Source: Clostridia bacterium (GTDB taxonomy: Bacteria > Bacillota > Clostridia > Oscillospirales > Acutalibacteraceae). Taken from it: DNA of 60,293 nt. The stretch's first letter is position 1; the number at the start of each line of letters is the position of its first letter. The translations under genes were made by a program, and so were the position numbers. This document shows, piece by piece, positions 16,001-24,200 of this stretch. The DNA is taken from the NCBI GenBank assembly GCA_017473435.1, contig JAFULG010000055.1, positions 1 through 60,293 on the forward strand, written 5' to 3'. The notes beneath the pieces were generated by a model. It made no database searches, was not told the DNA's origin, and worked only from the letters and a program-made list of their open reading frames with translations.

Positions 16001-17682
16001 TCGCTTTTGATAATTCTTTTGCAATCAAGGATGTATATGTGAATGACCTTGTCACTTATCTTTGCATAGAATATCCCGGAGATGTTTATGACGGGCAGTA
16101 TTCAAACCCGACGAGATGTGCGGATAATATTTATATCGACGGGAAAATTGTAAAAAATCTTGTTATTCCCGAGGGAGTAACAAAAGTGGCATGTAATGCA
16201 TTTTATAATATCAAGAGCCTTGAAACCGTGAAGTTCCCTTCGACTCTCAAAGAAATAGGCTCGGGTGCATTTGCCTCCTGCTGGAATCTTAAGGATTTCA
16301 CTTTCCCGGAATCTCTTGAAACAATCGGAGAATTTGCTTTCTTTGGTTGCACGCAGATTTCAAAACTTGAACTTAAAAAGAATGTAAAAAGTGTAGGTAT
16401 GAGTGCTTTTGACTATTGCACAGGTCTGAAGACTGTTTATATGTATCCGCAAATGCTTGGTATTGCTGAAGGGGCTTTCTGCGACTGTAAAAACATCGAG
16501 CTTATCCTCTATACCGGTACTAAAGAAGCGTGGGACAAGCTTCTCAAAGAAAACAAAAATACAGGACTGGAAGGTGTAGCGGTTTTATACAGATTCCGTC
16601 CCGAATCAATGCGCGCGCCCGAAGCGATTTATTCTCAGCAGACAACGGACAGCGTTACTCTTTCCTGGACTAAAATAAACGGCGCAAGCGGTTATAAGGT
16701 TTTTGTTAAGGAGGGAAGCGGTTGGAAAAATCTGAAAACCCTTAAGGATAATACTTACAAGGTGACAGGTCTAAAAACCGGTACAAGGTATACATTTGCG
16801 GTGAGAGCTTATATAAGCTCGGGCGCTTTTGTTCTTTGGGCACCGGAATATACAACACACGATACGGCAACAAGAACGGTAAAACCGTCCAAGGTCACAG
16901 CGACAACTACTACAAGCTCAATCAAGCTTACCTGGCCTAAAACAGCGGGTGCAACGGGATACCGTATTTTCTACAAAACCGCTAACGGTTGGTCGGTATG
17001 TGTCAGCTCCACAACTGCGACCGCTCATACCTTCAATAATCTTAAATCAGGTCTTAAGTTTACTTTGGCGGTACGTCCGTACATATCGACGAACAGCGGT
17101 ATAGTATGGAGCGACTACACACAGGTTTCAACAGCTACACAGCCTGTTAAGCCTGCAAGTGTTACCGCTTCACAGACAACAAGCACACTTAAGCTCTCCT
17201 GGACACCTTGCTCCGGTGCAACGGGTTATCGTATTTTCCGTAAGTCAGGCAATAACTGGACAGCAGTTGTGAATAATGTGACAGCAATAAGCTACTCATT
17301 CAAAAACCTCAGAGCAGGTTCTAAATTTACTCTTGCAGTACGTCCTTACATTCAGACTGCTAATGGTGTAGTATGGGGCGCCTATACTCAGATTACTACA
17401 GCAACACTCCCGGCAAATGTAACAGCAAAGGTTACCACACCTGCCAAGGGTAGAGTAACTCTTACATGGAATGCTGTAAGCGGCGCTGACAGTTATCTGG
17501 TATATTACAGAGTAGGCAATGGCGCATATCAGCTTTATAAGACATGTACCGGTGTTCAGAATATTACCTTTAATAATCTTAAGTCGGGTGCCAAGTATAC
17601 CTTTGCGGTACGAGCTATCACAAAGACGAGCACAGGTAATATTTACGGCGGATACAATGCCGCTGCGGTTACGGTGAAGTAG
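13021..17682 (+). CDS. large secreted BspA-type LRR and fibronectin III protein
   Basis: 1553 residues with a signal peptide (MKKIKGLLVIIAVIVMMLMF, cleavage after SAVQ or nearby). Residues of about 35-1200 are LRR_5/BspA-type repeats of the form VIPEGVTEIKDYAF, organised in a longer unit of about 85-115 residues that also contains a VYVDSLETWLNIDF segment and LYIDG. Four fibronectin III domains follow (about 1205-1553), each with a SGATGYRIF-like strand and a FTLAVRPYI-like strand. No LPXTG, SLH or membrane anchor ends the protein, so it is probably released or held non-covalently. BspA-type LRRs serve adhesion and protein binding in mouth and gut bacteria. AAAGGAGG precedes the ATG, and the two-component genes lie directly upstream. 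Confidence 0.9.
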   Translation: MKKIKGLLVIIAVIVMMLMFSVAASAVQTPTSEKYFSYSIVNGEACIYRIDRGFEGHFVIPEKLKGYPVTEVKQANYPFDSCGNVTAITLPSTIKRVGQLGLSNDLEKVYVDSLETWLNIDFIDQDRSPFSGGGELYIGGELASEIVIPEGVTEIKDYAFQGMRSVKSIKLPLSLEILGTDAFECDVYVDNVESWINLIADSRKAGKTHYRFFGDMYVNTQLLVDLVIPESVTELPAEVFNGFGSIKSVTFHKSFEKVDQYSFFYCTNIKEVYVPDVQTWFNICTDMMRTINMSIDTIYVDNKPLVDLVIPESIDTIPDYAFEYYSKLESISISAPIKKFGYNWNYMCDNFKSIYVDSYETWMDCDFVNGGENPASRVECLYIDGAPVIDYVIPEGATKISSRAFVGYKGLKSITIPSSIEALGDDAFKGSGLENVYVESLEAWFETCRTGIESSEFSWKARHPMSVAKNFYVNGEKIVDLVIPENITRIPALAFLNVKTIESVTFHKGITGVGGSAFSGCTGIKEAYAPDFSTWSKVCGLSGYIRLETIYIDNEPVVDFVVPEGVEKLPAICFNNYNKLESITIGSSLKEIGGNCFTGCDNLKNVYVDSLNTWLNLKFVDETANPMKIAENLYIAGKSIENLVIDENVTSIPAYAFADFKDIKSVTIHDKLTSIGKDAFAGCTNIESVYVPSLENWLNIDFESGNANPLSYGAKLYIDGEFLEVLEVPEEIGLIKQYAFYGYAHIKTFNITGAPLSIDRSAFYGDRKQMEIHAKTLEDWLIVGSDVSAVPYYSNPMQYGATLYINGEQPEEIVIPESVKRIPAYAFNNYKKLKKVTIPVTTKMGLDSLKNSGLEEIIIGSLTTEYEPTTEVTSSFFGGCSTVKKVILGYGVKSIGDGAFRGRSNLKEVVMYSGLEKIGVEAFYNSGITAVIIPSTVKEVGKFAFAYCGALESVTFGDKVGTEPVMNMDDYAFKRCPKLKTVIFNSGVKKIGRFAFDNSFAIKDVYVNDLVTYLCIEYPGDVYDGQYSNPTRCADNIYIDGKIVKNLVIPEGVTKVACNAFYNIKSLETVKFPSTLKEIGSGAFASCWNLKDFTFPESLETIGEFAFFGCTQISKLELKKNVKSVGMSAFDYCTGLKTVYMYPQMLGIAEGAFCDCKNIELILYTGTKEAWDKLLKENKNTGLEGVAVLYRFRPESMRAPEAIYSQQTTDSVTLSWTKINGASGYKVFVKEGSGWKNLKTLKDNTYKVTGLKTGTRYTFAVRAYISSGAFVLWAPEYTTHDTATRTVKPSKVTATTTTSSIKLTWPKTAGATGYRIFYKTANGWSVCVSSTTATAHTFNNLKSGLKFTLAVRPYISTNSGIVWSDYTQVSTATQPVKPASVTASQTTSTLKLSWTPCSGATGYRIFRKSGNNWTAVVNNVTAISYSFKNLRAGSKFTLAVRPYIQTANGVVWGAYTQITTATLPANVTAKVTTPAKGRVTLTWNAVSGADSYLVYYRVGNGAYQLYKTCTGVQNITFNNLKSGAKYTFAVRAITKTSTGNIYGGYNAAAVTVK

Positions 17683-17753
17683 TTTTTATTCAGGATTAGA
17701 AATACGCAAAGCCGTGGTGTCTTTTTTCTTTATAATTAACAACCTGAAAAACC

Positions 17754-17783
17754 TTGCTTTTTTGTACAGAGCTGTGCTATAAT
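17754..17783 (+). promoter_or_regulatory. putative promoter for the SGNH hydrolase gene
   Basis: TTGCTT (17754-17759) and TATAAT (17778-17783) are 18 bp apart, 51 bp before ATG 17835. Confidence 0.5.
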
Positions 17784-17834
17784 CAATTCACAAATAATTA
17801 ATAATTTGATTTCAAAAAAGTGGAGGCTCATATT

Positions 17835-19193
17835 ATGAAAAAAATCATTTCGGTACTTCTTGCAGTTTCTGTTGTTTTGTGCAGCTTTGGCTTTTGTGTC
17901 GCAGCCGCAGACGGAAAACAGTACCGTGATTACAATGTGTACACTCTTTTGGGCGACAGCGTAGCATCGGGTTATGACGATGTTGAGAAGGATTCAACAA
18001 GCTGTCAGTTCAAGTATAAGGAAAACGGTTACGGTGCAAAGGTTGCAAAGGTTCTCGGTGCAAAGCTTAACTCTATGGCTTGCCCGGCAGTAAGAACAGT
18101 TGAAATGCGTTATCTGCTTGAGGATGATTATCCTGCCGACGATTATATATTTTACGGTATTGCTTACGATTGGCAGAGAGAAGGCTTTAAAGAAGAGTAC
18201 CGTAATGCTGTCAGAGAGGCAGATATTATTACTGTAGGTATCGGCGGCAATGATTACCTTACCTATCTTGTATGGGTTGTTTTGGAAGAAATGGACAATA
18301 CAGGTCTCGGTGTTCATAAGGAATTTGCTAACAAGATCAAAGAGCTTATAAAAGAAGAGGGAATTGACGAGGAAATTTTTGAGACTATCATTGACGTCGC
18401 AAGCGTTATGGATGTTCTTCCCGACCTTGCACAGATGCTTCCTACAGCTTTTGCCGAAGCTCTTAAGCGTTATTATGTAAACTGGAACTGCGTTATTGAG
18501 GATATCTACTACTATAACGAGGATGTTGAGCTTTACGCTATCGGTGGTCTGAATTACAGCTACTGTGAAATATTTGATAAAATAGATGATGCATCCGGTA
18601 TTTTATATAATATCGGCAAGGTTGTTGCAGAGGTAGGAAACAGACCGCAGATTGACGGCGCTGAAAAGTACGGCTATACCTATGTTTCAACAGAGGGTAC
18701 AGACTGCGTGCTTACTCATCCTACTCCCGAGGGTTATACACGCATTGCAGAATTGATTCTCGATGCACTTCCTGATGTAAGATACGGTTATACCGACGCC
18801 GCTTACGGTTCAGAATATTATAATGCTGTTTACTTTATGACAAGAAAGGGCTATATGGAAGGCATTTCCGACACAGAGTTCGGTGTCAAAGAAAAGTTTA
18901 CTGCAGGAGAATTAGCAGAAACTCTTTGCAACATCGCAGGTGAGACACAGGATGACGCCTTCGCCTGGGCTACTGAAAAGGGTTTTGTAACAGGAAAGGC
19001 TGATTCTGATGTAGGATATTTCGCTTTGATTTCAGCTCTGAACAGCTTTTCAAAGGATCAGGGTAAGGCAGATTTCTTTTACTCAATAAGATTTTTACTT
19101 TTTGCTGTAAAAAATCTGTTTACCGAAGCTGCTTTCGGTACAGTTAAAAGAGGTACTGCGGCTAAGGTTATCTGCGGATACTGCGGTTTATAA
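17835..19193 (+). CDS. secreted SGNH/GDSL esterase with SLH-like tail
   Basis: 452 residues. After a signal peptide (cleavage near CVAAADG), the GDSL block is LLGDSVASGYDD with the nucleophile Ser; block III is VGIGGNDY; the Asp-x-x-His block is CVLTHPTPEGY. The enzyme family hydrolyses esters of lipids, sugars or cell-wall acyl groups; the substrate is not evident. The last 150 residues resemble weak S-layer-homology repeats (YYNAVYFMTRKGYMEGISD, FTAGELAETLCNIAG), suggesting cell-wall attachment. ATG 17835 has GGAGG 8 nt before it. It is separated from the LRR gene by its own promoter. Confidence 0.85.
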   Translation: MKKIISVLLAVSVVLCSFGFCVAAADGKQYRDYNVYTLLGDSVASGYDDVEKDSTSCQFKYKENGYGAKVAKVLGAKLNSMACPAVRTVEMRYLLEDDYPADDYIFYGIAYDWQREGFKEEYRNAVREADIITVGIGGNDYLTYLVWVVLEEMDNTGLGVHKEFANKIKELIKEEGIDEEIFETIIDVASVMDVLPDLAQMLPTAFAEALKRYYVNWNCVIEDIYYYNEDVELYAIGGLNYSYCEIFDKIDDASGILYNIGKVVAEVGNRPQIDGAEKYGYTYVSTEGTDCVLTHPTPEGYTRIAELILDALPDVRYGYTDAAYGSEYYNAVYFMTRKGYMEGISDTEFGVKEKFTAGELAETLCNIAGETQDDAFAWATEKGFVTGKADSDVGYFALISALNSFSKDQGKADFFYSIRFLLFAVKNLFTEAAFGTVKRGTAAKVICGYCGL

Positions 19194-19217
19194 GTTATAT
19201 ATGAAAATGTAAAAACA

Positions 19218-19250
19218 GGGCTGTTGCGCGAAAGTGTGACAGCCCGTTTT
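19218..19250 (+). terminator. rho-independent terminator after the SGNH gene
   Basis: GGGCTGT (19218-19224) pairs with ACAGCCC (19239-19245); inside, GCGC and GTGT pair through a GAAA loop, and GTTTT follows. Confidence 0.8.
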
Positions 19251-19293
19251 AAATTAAGAGTAATTTTAAAAGAAAAATCAGGGTGTAAGTCTG

Positions 19294-19380
19294 GTACATC
19301 ATCATTGCGAAAGTATATGCAGCCTGCGGTTGATGATATGCATGCTAAAGCGTGATGATATACCATTGCTTTCGCTATGG
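19294..19380. repeat. short hairpin modules with repeated GATGATAT
   Basis: GATGATAT recurs at 19332-19339 and 19354-19361, 22 bp apart, with related CATCATC copies at 19297-19304. Between them are small palindromes such as CCATTGCTTTCGCTATGG (19363-19380). This looks like a modular palindromic repeat of the kind scattered in gut Firmicutes genomes; no function is evident. Confidence 0.5.
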
Positions 19381-19580
19381 ATAAAAAACAGGCAATCTCC
19401 ACGAACAACGATATTGTTCAATCCGATCGCCACATCAATATAATCGAGAAGGGTAAGAACAAAACACAGAGAATTGTTATTCACAACCGCTTCATCGGGG
19501 TGATTGAAAATCCTGTTAAGGAGGAAAATATAGTCCTTGAAGCAAGACAAGGCGTTGCCGTCGAATATCTCACGGCATAA
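19377..19580 (+). CDS. doubtful 67-residue frame in the repeat region
   Basis: The frame from ATG 19377 has coding-like third positions and a plausible soluble sequence (DRHINIIEKGKNKTQRIVIH), but the start lies inside the last hairpin module and has no ribosome binding site. A minus-strand frame (19302-19550) covers the same stretch. I recognise no family. It may be a fragment of a repeat-borne gene. Confidence 0.3.
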   Translation: MDKKQAISTNNDIVQSDRHINIIEKGKNKTQRIVIHNRFIGVIENPVKEENIVLEARQGVAVEYLTA

Positions 19581-19587
19581 TAAAAAA

Positions 19588-19608
19588 GAGCAGGCTACAA
19601 ACCTGCTC
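19588..19608 (-). terminator. hairpin with T tract on the minus strand
   Basis: GAGCAGG (19588-19594) pairs with CCTGCTC (19602-19608); on the minus strand it is followed by TTTTTTA. The plus-strand side lacks a T tract. Confidence 0.6.
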
Positions 19609-19660
19609 GATACATAACAAATATATATTATTTAACTATGAGGAAATGTAAAAAAGAAAA

Positions 19661-19691
19661 GTGAGTATTCACTTGTGTTATGAATACTCAC
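19661..19691 (-). terminator. 11-bp perfect hairpin, minus-strand terminator-like
   Basis: GTGAGTATTCA (19661-19671) pairs with TGAATACTCAC (19681-19691) around a 9-nt loop. The minus-strand side runs into TTTTCTTTTTT. No minus-strand gene lies upstream of it, so it may instead be part of the adjacent repeat element. Confidence 0.5.
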
Positions 19692-19713
19692 TATGGTGCG
19701 GATGACGGGGTGC

Positions 19714-19843
19714 GGGTGTCCGGTGGACACCTCTGCGCGTAGCGCAGAAGCACCGACCGAGGCGGCAGCCGAGACAGCGGGTGTCCGGTGGACACCTCTG
19801 CGCGTAGCGCAGAAGCACCGACCAAGGCGGCAACCGAGACCTT
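19714..19843. repeat. 65-bp GC-rich tandem repeat, two copies
   Basis: Unit 1 is 19714-19778 and unit 2 is 19779-19843; they differ at only a few positions. Each unit contains two palindromes, GTGTCC-GGT-GGACAC and CTGCGC-GTA-GCGCAG. The composition is far more GC-rich than the flanks. I know similar repeats from Oscillospiraceae genomes, where their role is unknown. Confidence 0.8.
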
Positions 19844-20080
19844 GAACCCACATGAAATTGCTTTTTCGGAGGTTAATTGCAAATGTCATTTGTTAAGAAG
19901 TAGCGGTAAACTACATCTCAGGAGCTTTATCCCGAAACGGCATAAAAGAAAAATCCGCATAAATCTGCGACAAACATAAGAAAATATATCAATCTGTTTT
20001 TAAACAAAAAAAGGTTGCACCCTCAAATTTTACTTAGCATAAAAAACGAGATGTAACCTGTAGAAAATTTGTATAAATTG

Positions 20081-20109
20081 TTGATATTTTACATAAAATA
20101 TGCTACTAT
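20081..20109 (+). promoter_or_regulatory. putative promoter of the pilus operon
   Basis: TTGATA (20081-20086) and TACTAT (20104-20109) are 17 bp apart. The leader of about 85 nt up to ATG 20201 contains small hairpins (ACAAG with CTTGT around 20122-20145; GAGC with GCTC around 20160-20175). Upstream, 19844-20080 holds only an imperfect stem (AGGTTGCA with TGTAACCT, about 20012-20059). Confidence 0.6.
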
Positions 20110-20200
20110 TTAATGTGAGTCACAAGGTGTTTTATTGCAACTTGTTAATTATACCGCCAAGAGCAATTTAGCTCATTAATCTTAAGGGGTTGTAAATCAG

Positions 20201-20608
20201 ATGACAGATAAAGAGCTAAGAAAATTAAGCCGTCTTGAGCTTCTTGAATTGCTTCTAGAAGTAAGCAATGAAAACAAGAAGCTTAAAGAAAGAATTGAAG
20301 CATTAAAAAATGAAAACAAAACCGCTCAGAATATAGAAAATCTTTCTGCGGCAACCGGTCAGGTGGAAGCTGCTTTAAAATATGCCAACAGTCTTATAGA
20401 TAACCTTAAAGCTTCAACACACAGTGAATCCAAACACTCAGATAAGAGAGAAAAACAACTTAACTCCGAAGCTATGACGGACAGAGGAATATACATACGG
20501 ATGCTGCGCTTTTTTGCAGAAAATGATGAAAAGCTGAGTGTTTTTCCGTCCAACATTGAAAATGATGTCAGAACACGGATAAGAAGCATACTTGACAGAA
20601 AAAAATAA
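20201..20608 (+). CDS. coiled-coil protein at the head of the pilus operon
   Basis: 135 residues, no signal peptide. The N-terminal half is a predicted coiled coil (LSRLELLELLLEVSNENKKL), the middle is polar, and a compact C-terminal helix pair ends in basic residues. Similar short proteins occur at the start of sortase and pilus clusters in Clostridia, usually without assigned function. It is preceded by AAGGGG and followed at 33 bp by the signal peptidase gene. Confidence 0.6.
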   Translation: MTDKELRKLSRLELLELLLEVSNENKKLKERIEALKNENKTAQNIENLSAATGQVEAALKYANSLIDNLKASTHSESKHSDKREKQLNSEAMTDRGIYIRMLRFFAENDEKLSVFPSNIENDVRTRIRSILDRKK

Positions 20609-20641
20609 AATTATCCTTGATTCATTGGGGCGTTACCGATA

Positions 20642-21235
20642 ATGTTTAAAAAGAAGACAAAAAAGAAAATCACGCTCCCTACCGCCAGACAAATAGAATC
20701 TGAAATACTCAGAGAGAAATATAACCGAAAATATAAACAGGTGCTTAAAAGTACGGTATATTCACTTATTGTTGTTGCTGCCGTTGCGGTGCTTATTGCC
20801 ACGCTGGCTTTTCCTGTTTTGCAAATTTCGGGCAGCAGTATGGAGCCGACATTGAACGACGAGGAAATTGTTGTGCTTTTAAAAACCGCAAATATGAAAA
20901 AAGGCGAGCTTTGCTGCTTTTCATATCAGAATAAGCTGCTCATAAAAAGAGTAGTAGGCTTGCCGGGTGATAAGATAAACATAGACACAAACGGCAATGT
21001 TTATGTCAACGATGAGCTCATAGATGAACCCTATATCACAGACAGAGCCTTTGGTGAATGTGATATAACTTTTCCTTGCTATGTAACAGATAATCATTAT
21101 TTTGTTTTAGGTGATCACCGTTCAACGTCTATCGACAGCCGAAGCAGTGCAATCGGTCTTGTCAGCGAAGAATTTATTGTAGGTAAAATATTTTTCAGAA
21201 TATGGCCTTTTGAAAGCATAGGGTTGGTAGATTGA
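20642..21235 (+). CDS. lepB: type I signal peptidase of the pilus locus
   Basis: 197 residues. A basic cytoplasmic head precedes one membrane helix (about 36-60). The catalytic Ser66 stands in SGSSMEPTL, and the general base Lys102 in LLIKRVVGLPGD; box E is GDHRSTSIDSRS. Dedicated signal peptidases accompany many Gram-positive pilus loci and cut or help assemble the pilins encoded next door. The start has only a GGGG-like site. It precedes the tip adhesin gene by 31 bp. Confidence 0.88.
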   Translation: MFKKKTKKKITLPTARQIESEILREKYNRKYKQVLKSTVYSLIVVAAVAVLIATLAFPVLQISGSSMEPTLNDEEIVVLLKTANMKKGELCCFSYQNKLLIKRVVGLPGDKINIDTNGNVYVNDELIDEPYITDRAFGECDITFPCYVTDNHYFVLGDHRSTSIDSRSSAIGLVSEEFIVGKIFFRIWPFESIGLVD

Positions 21236-21266
21236 TTTCCTGAAAAGCGTAAAGGAGGTGGCAGGT

Positions 21267-24200
21267 TTGGAAAGCGTTAATAACATCTATCTTGATAAGC
21301 ATAAAAAATTCAGAATTGACACCAAAAAACTTGCCATATTTTTCCTTGCAGCGGCTTTTATAGTTGCCATTGTTGTTTTCTGGTGGCTTAAGCTTGTAGG
21401 AATCACAGTTACCGGAGAGGCTTTCTGCGGACTTGATGAACATACTCACGGAGAAGATTGCTACATCAGTGAGCTTGTTTGCGGCTTTGATGAAACTGAG
21501 CCAACTGTTTTAACGAGCGAGTCAGACTCAACAGAACCGTCGTTTACCGAAGCCGAAACAACCGAAAACTCCACCGGATACATTACCAATGCTGCGGAAG
21601 AACCGGAAGAAAATCCTTCTGAGATAACAACTTCCGAAGCTGTAACAGCGTACAATCATAGGCACACAGATGAATGCTATACCAAAGTAATGGTGTGCAC
21701 GATTAATGAACATACCCACTCTCAGGAATGCTTTCCCGATAAAACAGCCGACGTTGAAACCGTCAGCGATTGGCTGGACATCATTGAAGATGTAGAAATA
21801 ACTAATAACATTCCCGAAAACCTTATTGCTGTTGCAATGACTCAGCTTGATTATGAGGAAAGCAATAATAATTTTGAATATGACGATGACGGCGACAAAA
21901 ACGGTTACACCCGTTACGGTGAGTGGTACGGCAATCCCTACGGTAAATGGAATACAATGTTCGTATCCTTCTGCCTGCACTATTCAAATATCAATAATGA
22001 CTCGGAGCTTAAAGCGTCAGGCGCAGAGGCTCTCCGGATTGTATGGGATGACAGAGGCGTTTATTCTCCGGCGGATGAACACACTCCCGAGAGAGGAGAC
22101 ATTGTCTTTATTGATAATGACAATGACGGCACCGCCGACGCCACCGCTATTATAATAGCCCCGGGTGAAACCGGTCACGTGGTTATTATGGGTGACAGCA
22201 ATAACAGGGTTGAAACTCTGAGCATTGATGTTTCTGAGGACATTATCGGTTACGGCCTTACAGGTGAGCTTGGCTTTGCAAGGGATATGGAGAATGAGTC
22301 CAACGAGAAAGAAGCAACACAACAGACAACTGCTCCGGAAGAAACAACACAGAAGGTTTTTCCACCGCTTATGATGATGGCTGCGGCGCCCTCTGAAGAG
22401 GATCACACCATTAAATATATTACAGACCTTACAGAAGCCGTTACAGATGTTCATTTTAAAACTCAGGACGGAAATGAAATATCCGAAAACGGAACAGTTT
22501 ATATCGGTCAGAATTACATTGTAGCTCTTACCTTCAGCGAAACCAATACAGGCAAGGAATGGCTGCAGTTCCAGCACGGTAACGACCATTATCTCGTCTA
22601 TCCTATTCCGGCAAATATGCATTGTGATCCGTTTTATGATCCGCATCCTATTACGGCAAAAATGGAAAACGGAACTATCCAGAATGTCGGTGAATATTTT
22701 GTTGATGAAAACGGTATGCTTCATGTAAGATTCATAGACGTTGAAGACGGCGTGTGCTTCGGACAGAAATATTCAAACGTTGAGTTTACTATTGATTTCA
22801 ATGTAACAATCGGTGCAAATCAGTCAGGTACATCAACCGATATTATCTTTAACGATAAAATCAATGTTGAGTTTAATATTGACGGAGGCGCCGGTATGAC
22901 TGTCAATAAAGCTCACGGAGAATATGACGAAGATAATCATACTATGGATTATACTATAAAGGTTGAAGCAACCCACGGTGTTGTGAAGGATCTTGTTATT
23001 GATGATCAGATCTGGGAAAACCACTATGCTCTCAGAGATACAATCGTTGTAACTGATCTTGAAGGAAAAATAATTGATCCTCAGCCGACGGTAAGCAATC
23101 ACCCTTCACACAACTATGGCGCAAATGAAGGCTTCCGTATATCAGACTTCCCCGATTTCCCTGCCGGTGAAGGCTTTCTGATTACTTATAAAACACAGAT
23201 ATATGATGAAATGCTCGGCAATGAAACCGTTGATATGTGGAACGGCCTTGATTCAAACGGTAAAGACTCTAACGGCGAAAACATCTACGTCTGGGCTGAT
23301 GACTGGACACAGGTTGAACTTGAAAAAATGGAAAAAGAAGGCCGTCAGACGGTGCTCGAGAACAAAAACGGTGAGCAGGTTCCTGTAATTGAATGGGAGG
23401 TTGTTATTAAAAAAGATAACCACAACCTTCAGGGAACGGTTATTATCGATACTCTCGGAGAGGGCCTTGAATACTACCGGGATTATCCTATAACGGTTAA
23501 GCATTATAATGAAGAGGGAAAAAATCTCAATGATATCTATATTGACTGGGATGATGTTACCGTTAACGGCAACACAATGGAATTTGCCCTTCCTGACGGT
23601 TATCAGTTTGATATAATATATTATACAACCTACGAAAAGCTTGATACAGGCGACACTCAAAGCTATAATAATGAGGTAAAGGCTACAATTAACGGCAAGG
23701 AAGAAACGGCAGGCGGTGTAGCCGACGTTGTCGGATTCGTTCCTAAAGTTTCAAAATCTGCCCGAGGCGATGACGGTGAATATATTTATTTCACCATTGA
23801 GGCTGACGTGCCCGGAGTTATAAAGGATAGGGGCAGCTTTTTCCTTACTGACCAGACAGCCTTCTGGGGCTATAAAGGAAATACCGAGGGCTATCTCTAT
23901 GTTGAGAATATGCCTGAAGATTTGGTTATAACAGCTGTAACGGAAAGCGGTACCGTTAATTTCACACCTTATGTGGCAGGCGGTCCCACAGAAAATACTT
24001 ATATTCTTGTCTATCCTGTAGAGGGCAACCAATATCACAGCTTTAATATTTACTTCAACACCTCAAGTGCTGATTCGGAGTCATCAAAATGGATACTTAA
24101 TGAAGATGCGAAGCTGACAGTTTCATACAAGCTTCCTTTTAATGCTAAAACGGGTGTTAATTGGACAGGTGAGCTTCAGGGGGATAAAACAGTTGAAGAT

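Noticed and set aside
19714-19843. CRISPR array
   Set aside because: Only two directly abutting units with no spacers, and no cas genes in the window.
19632-19889. Minus-strand frame through the GC-rich repeat
   Set aside because: Its peptide is a repeat (RRGVHRTPAVSAAAS-like) created by the 65-bp tandem units; no ribosome site.
22017-22724. Long minus-strand frame inside the tip adhesin gene
   Set aside because: Antisense to a well-supported 1494-residue gene; residue composition is a Cys/His/Ile-rich shadow typical of an antisense frame.
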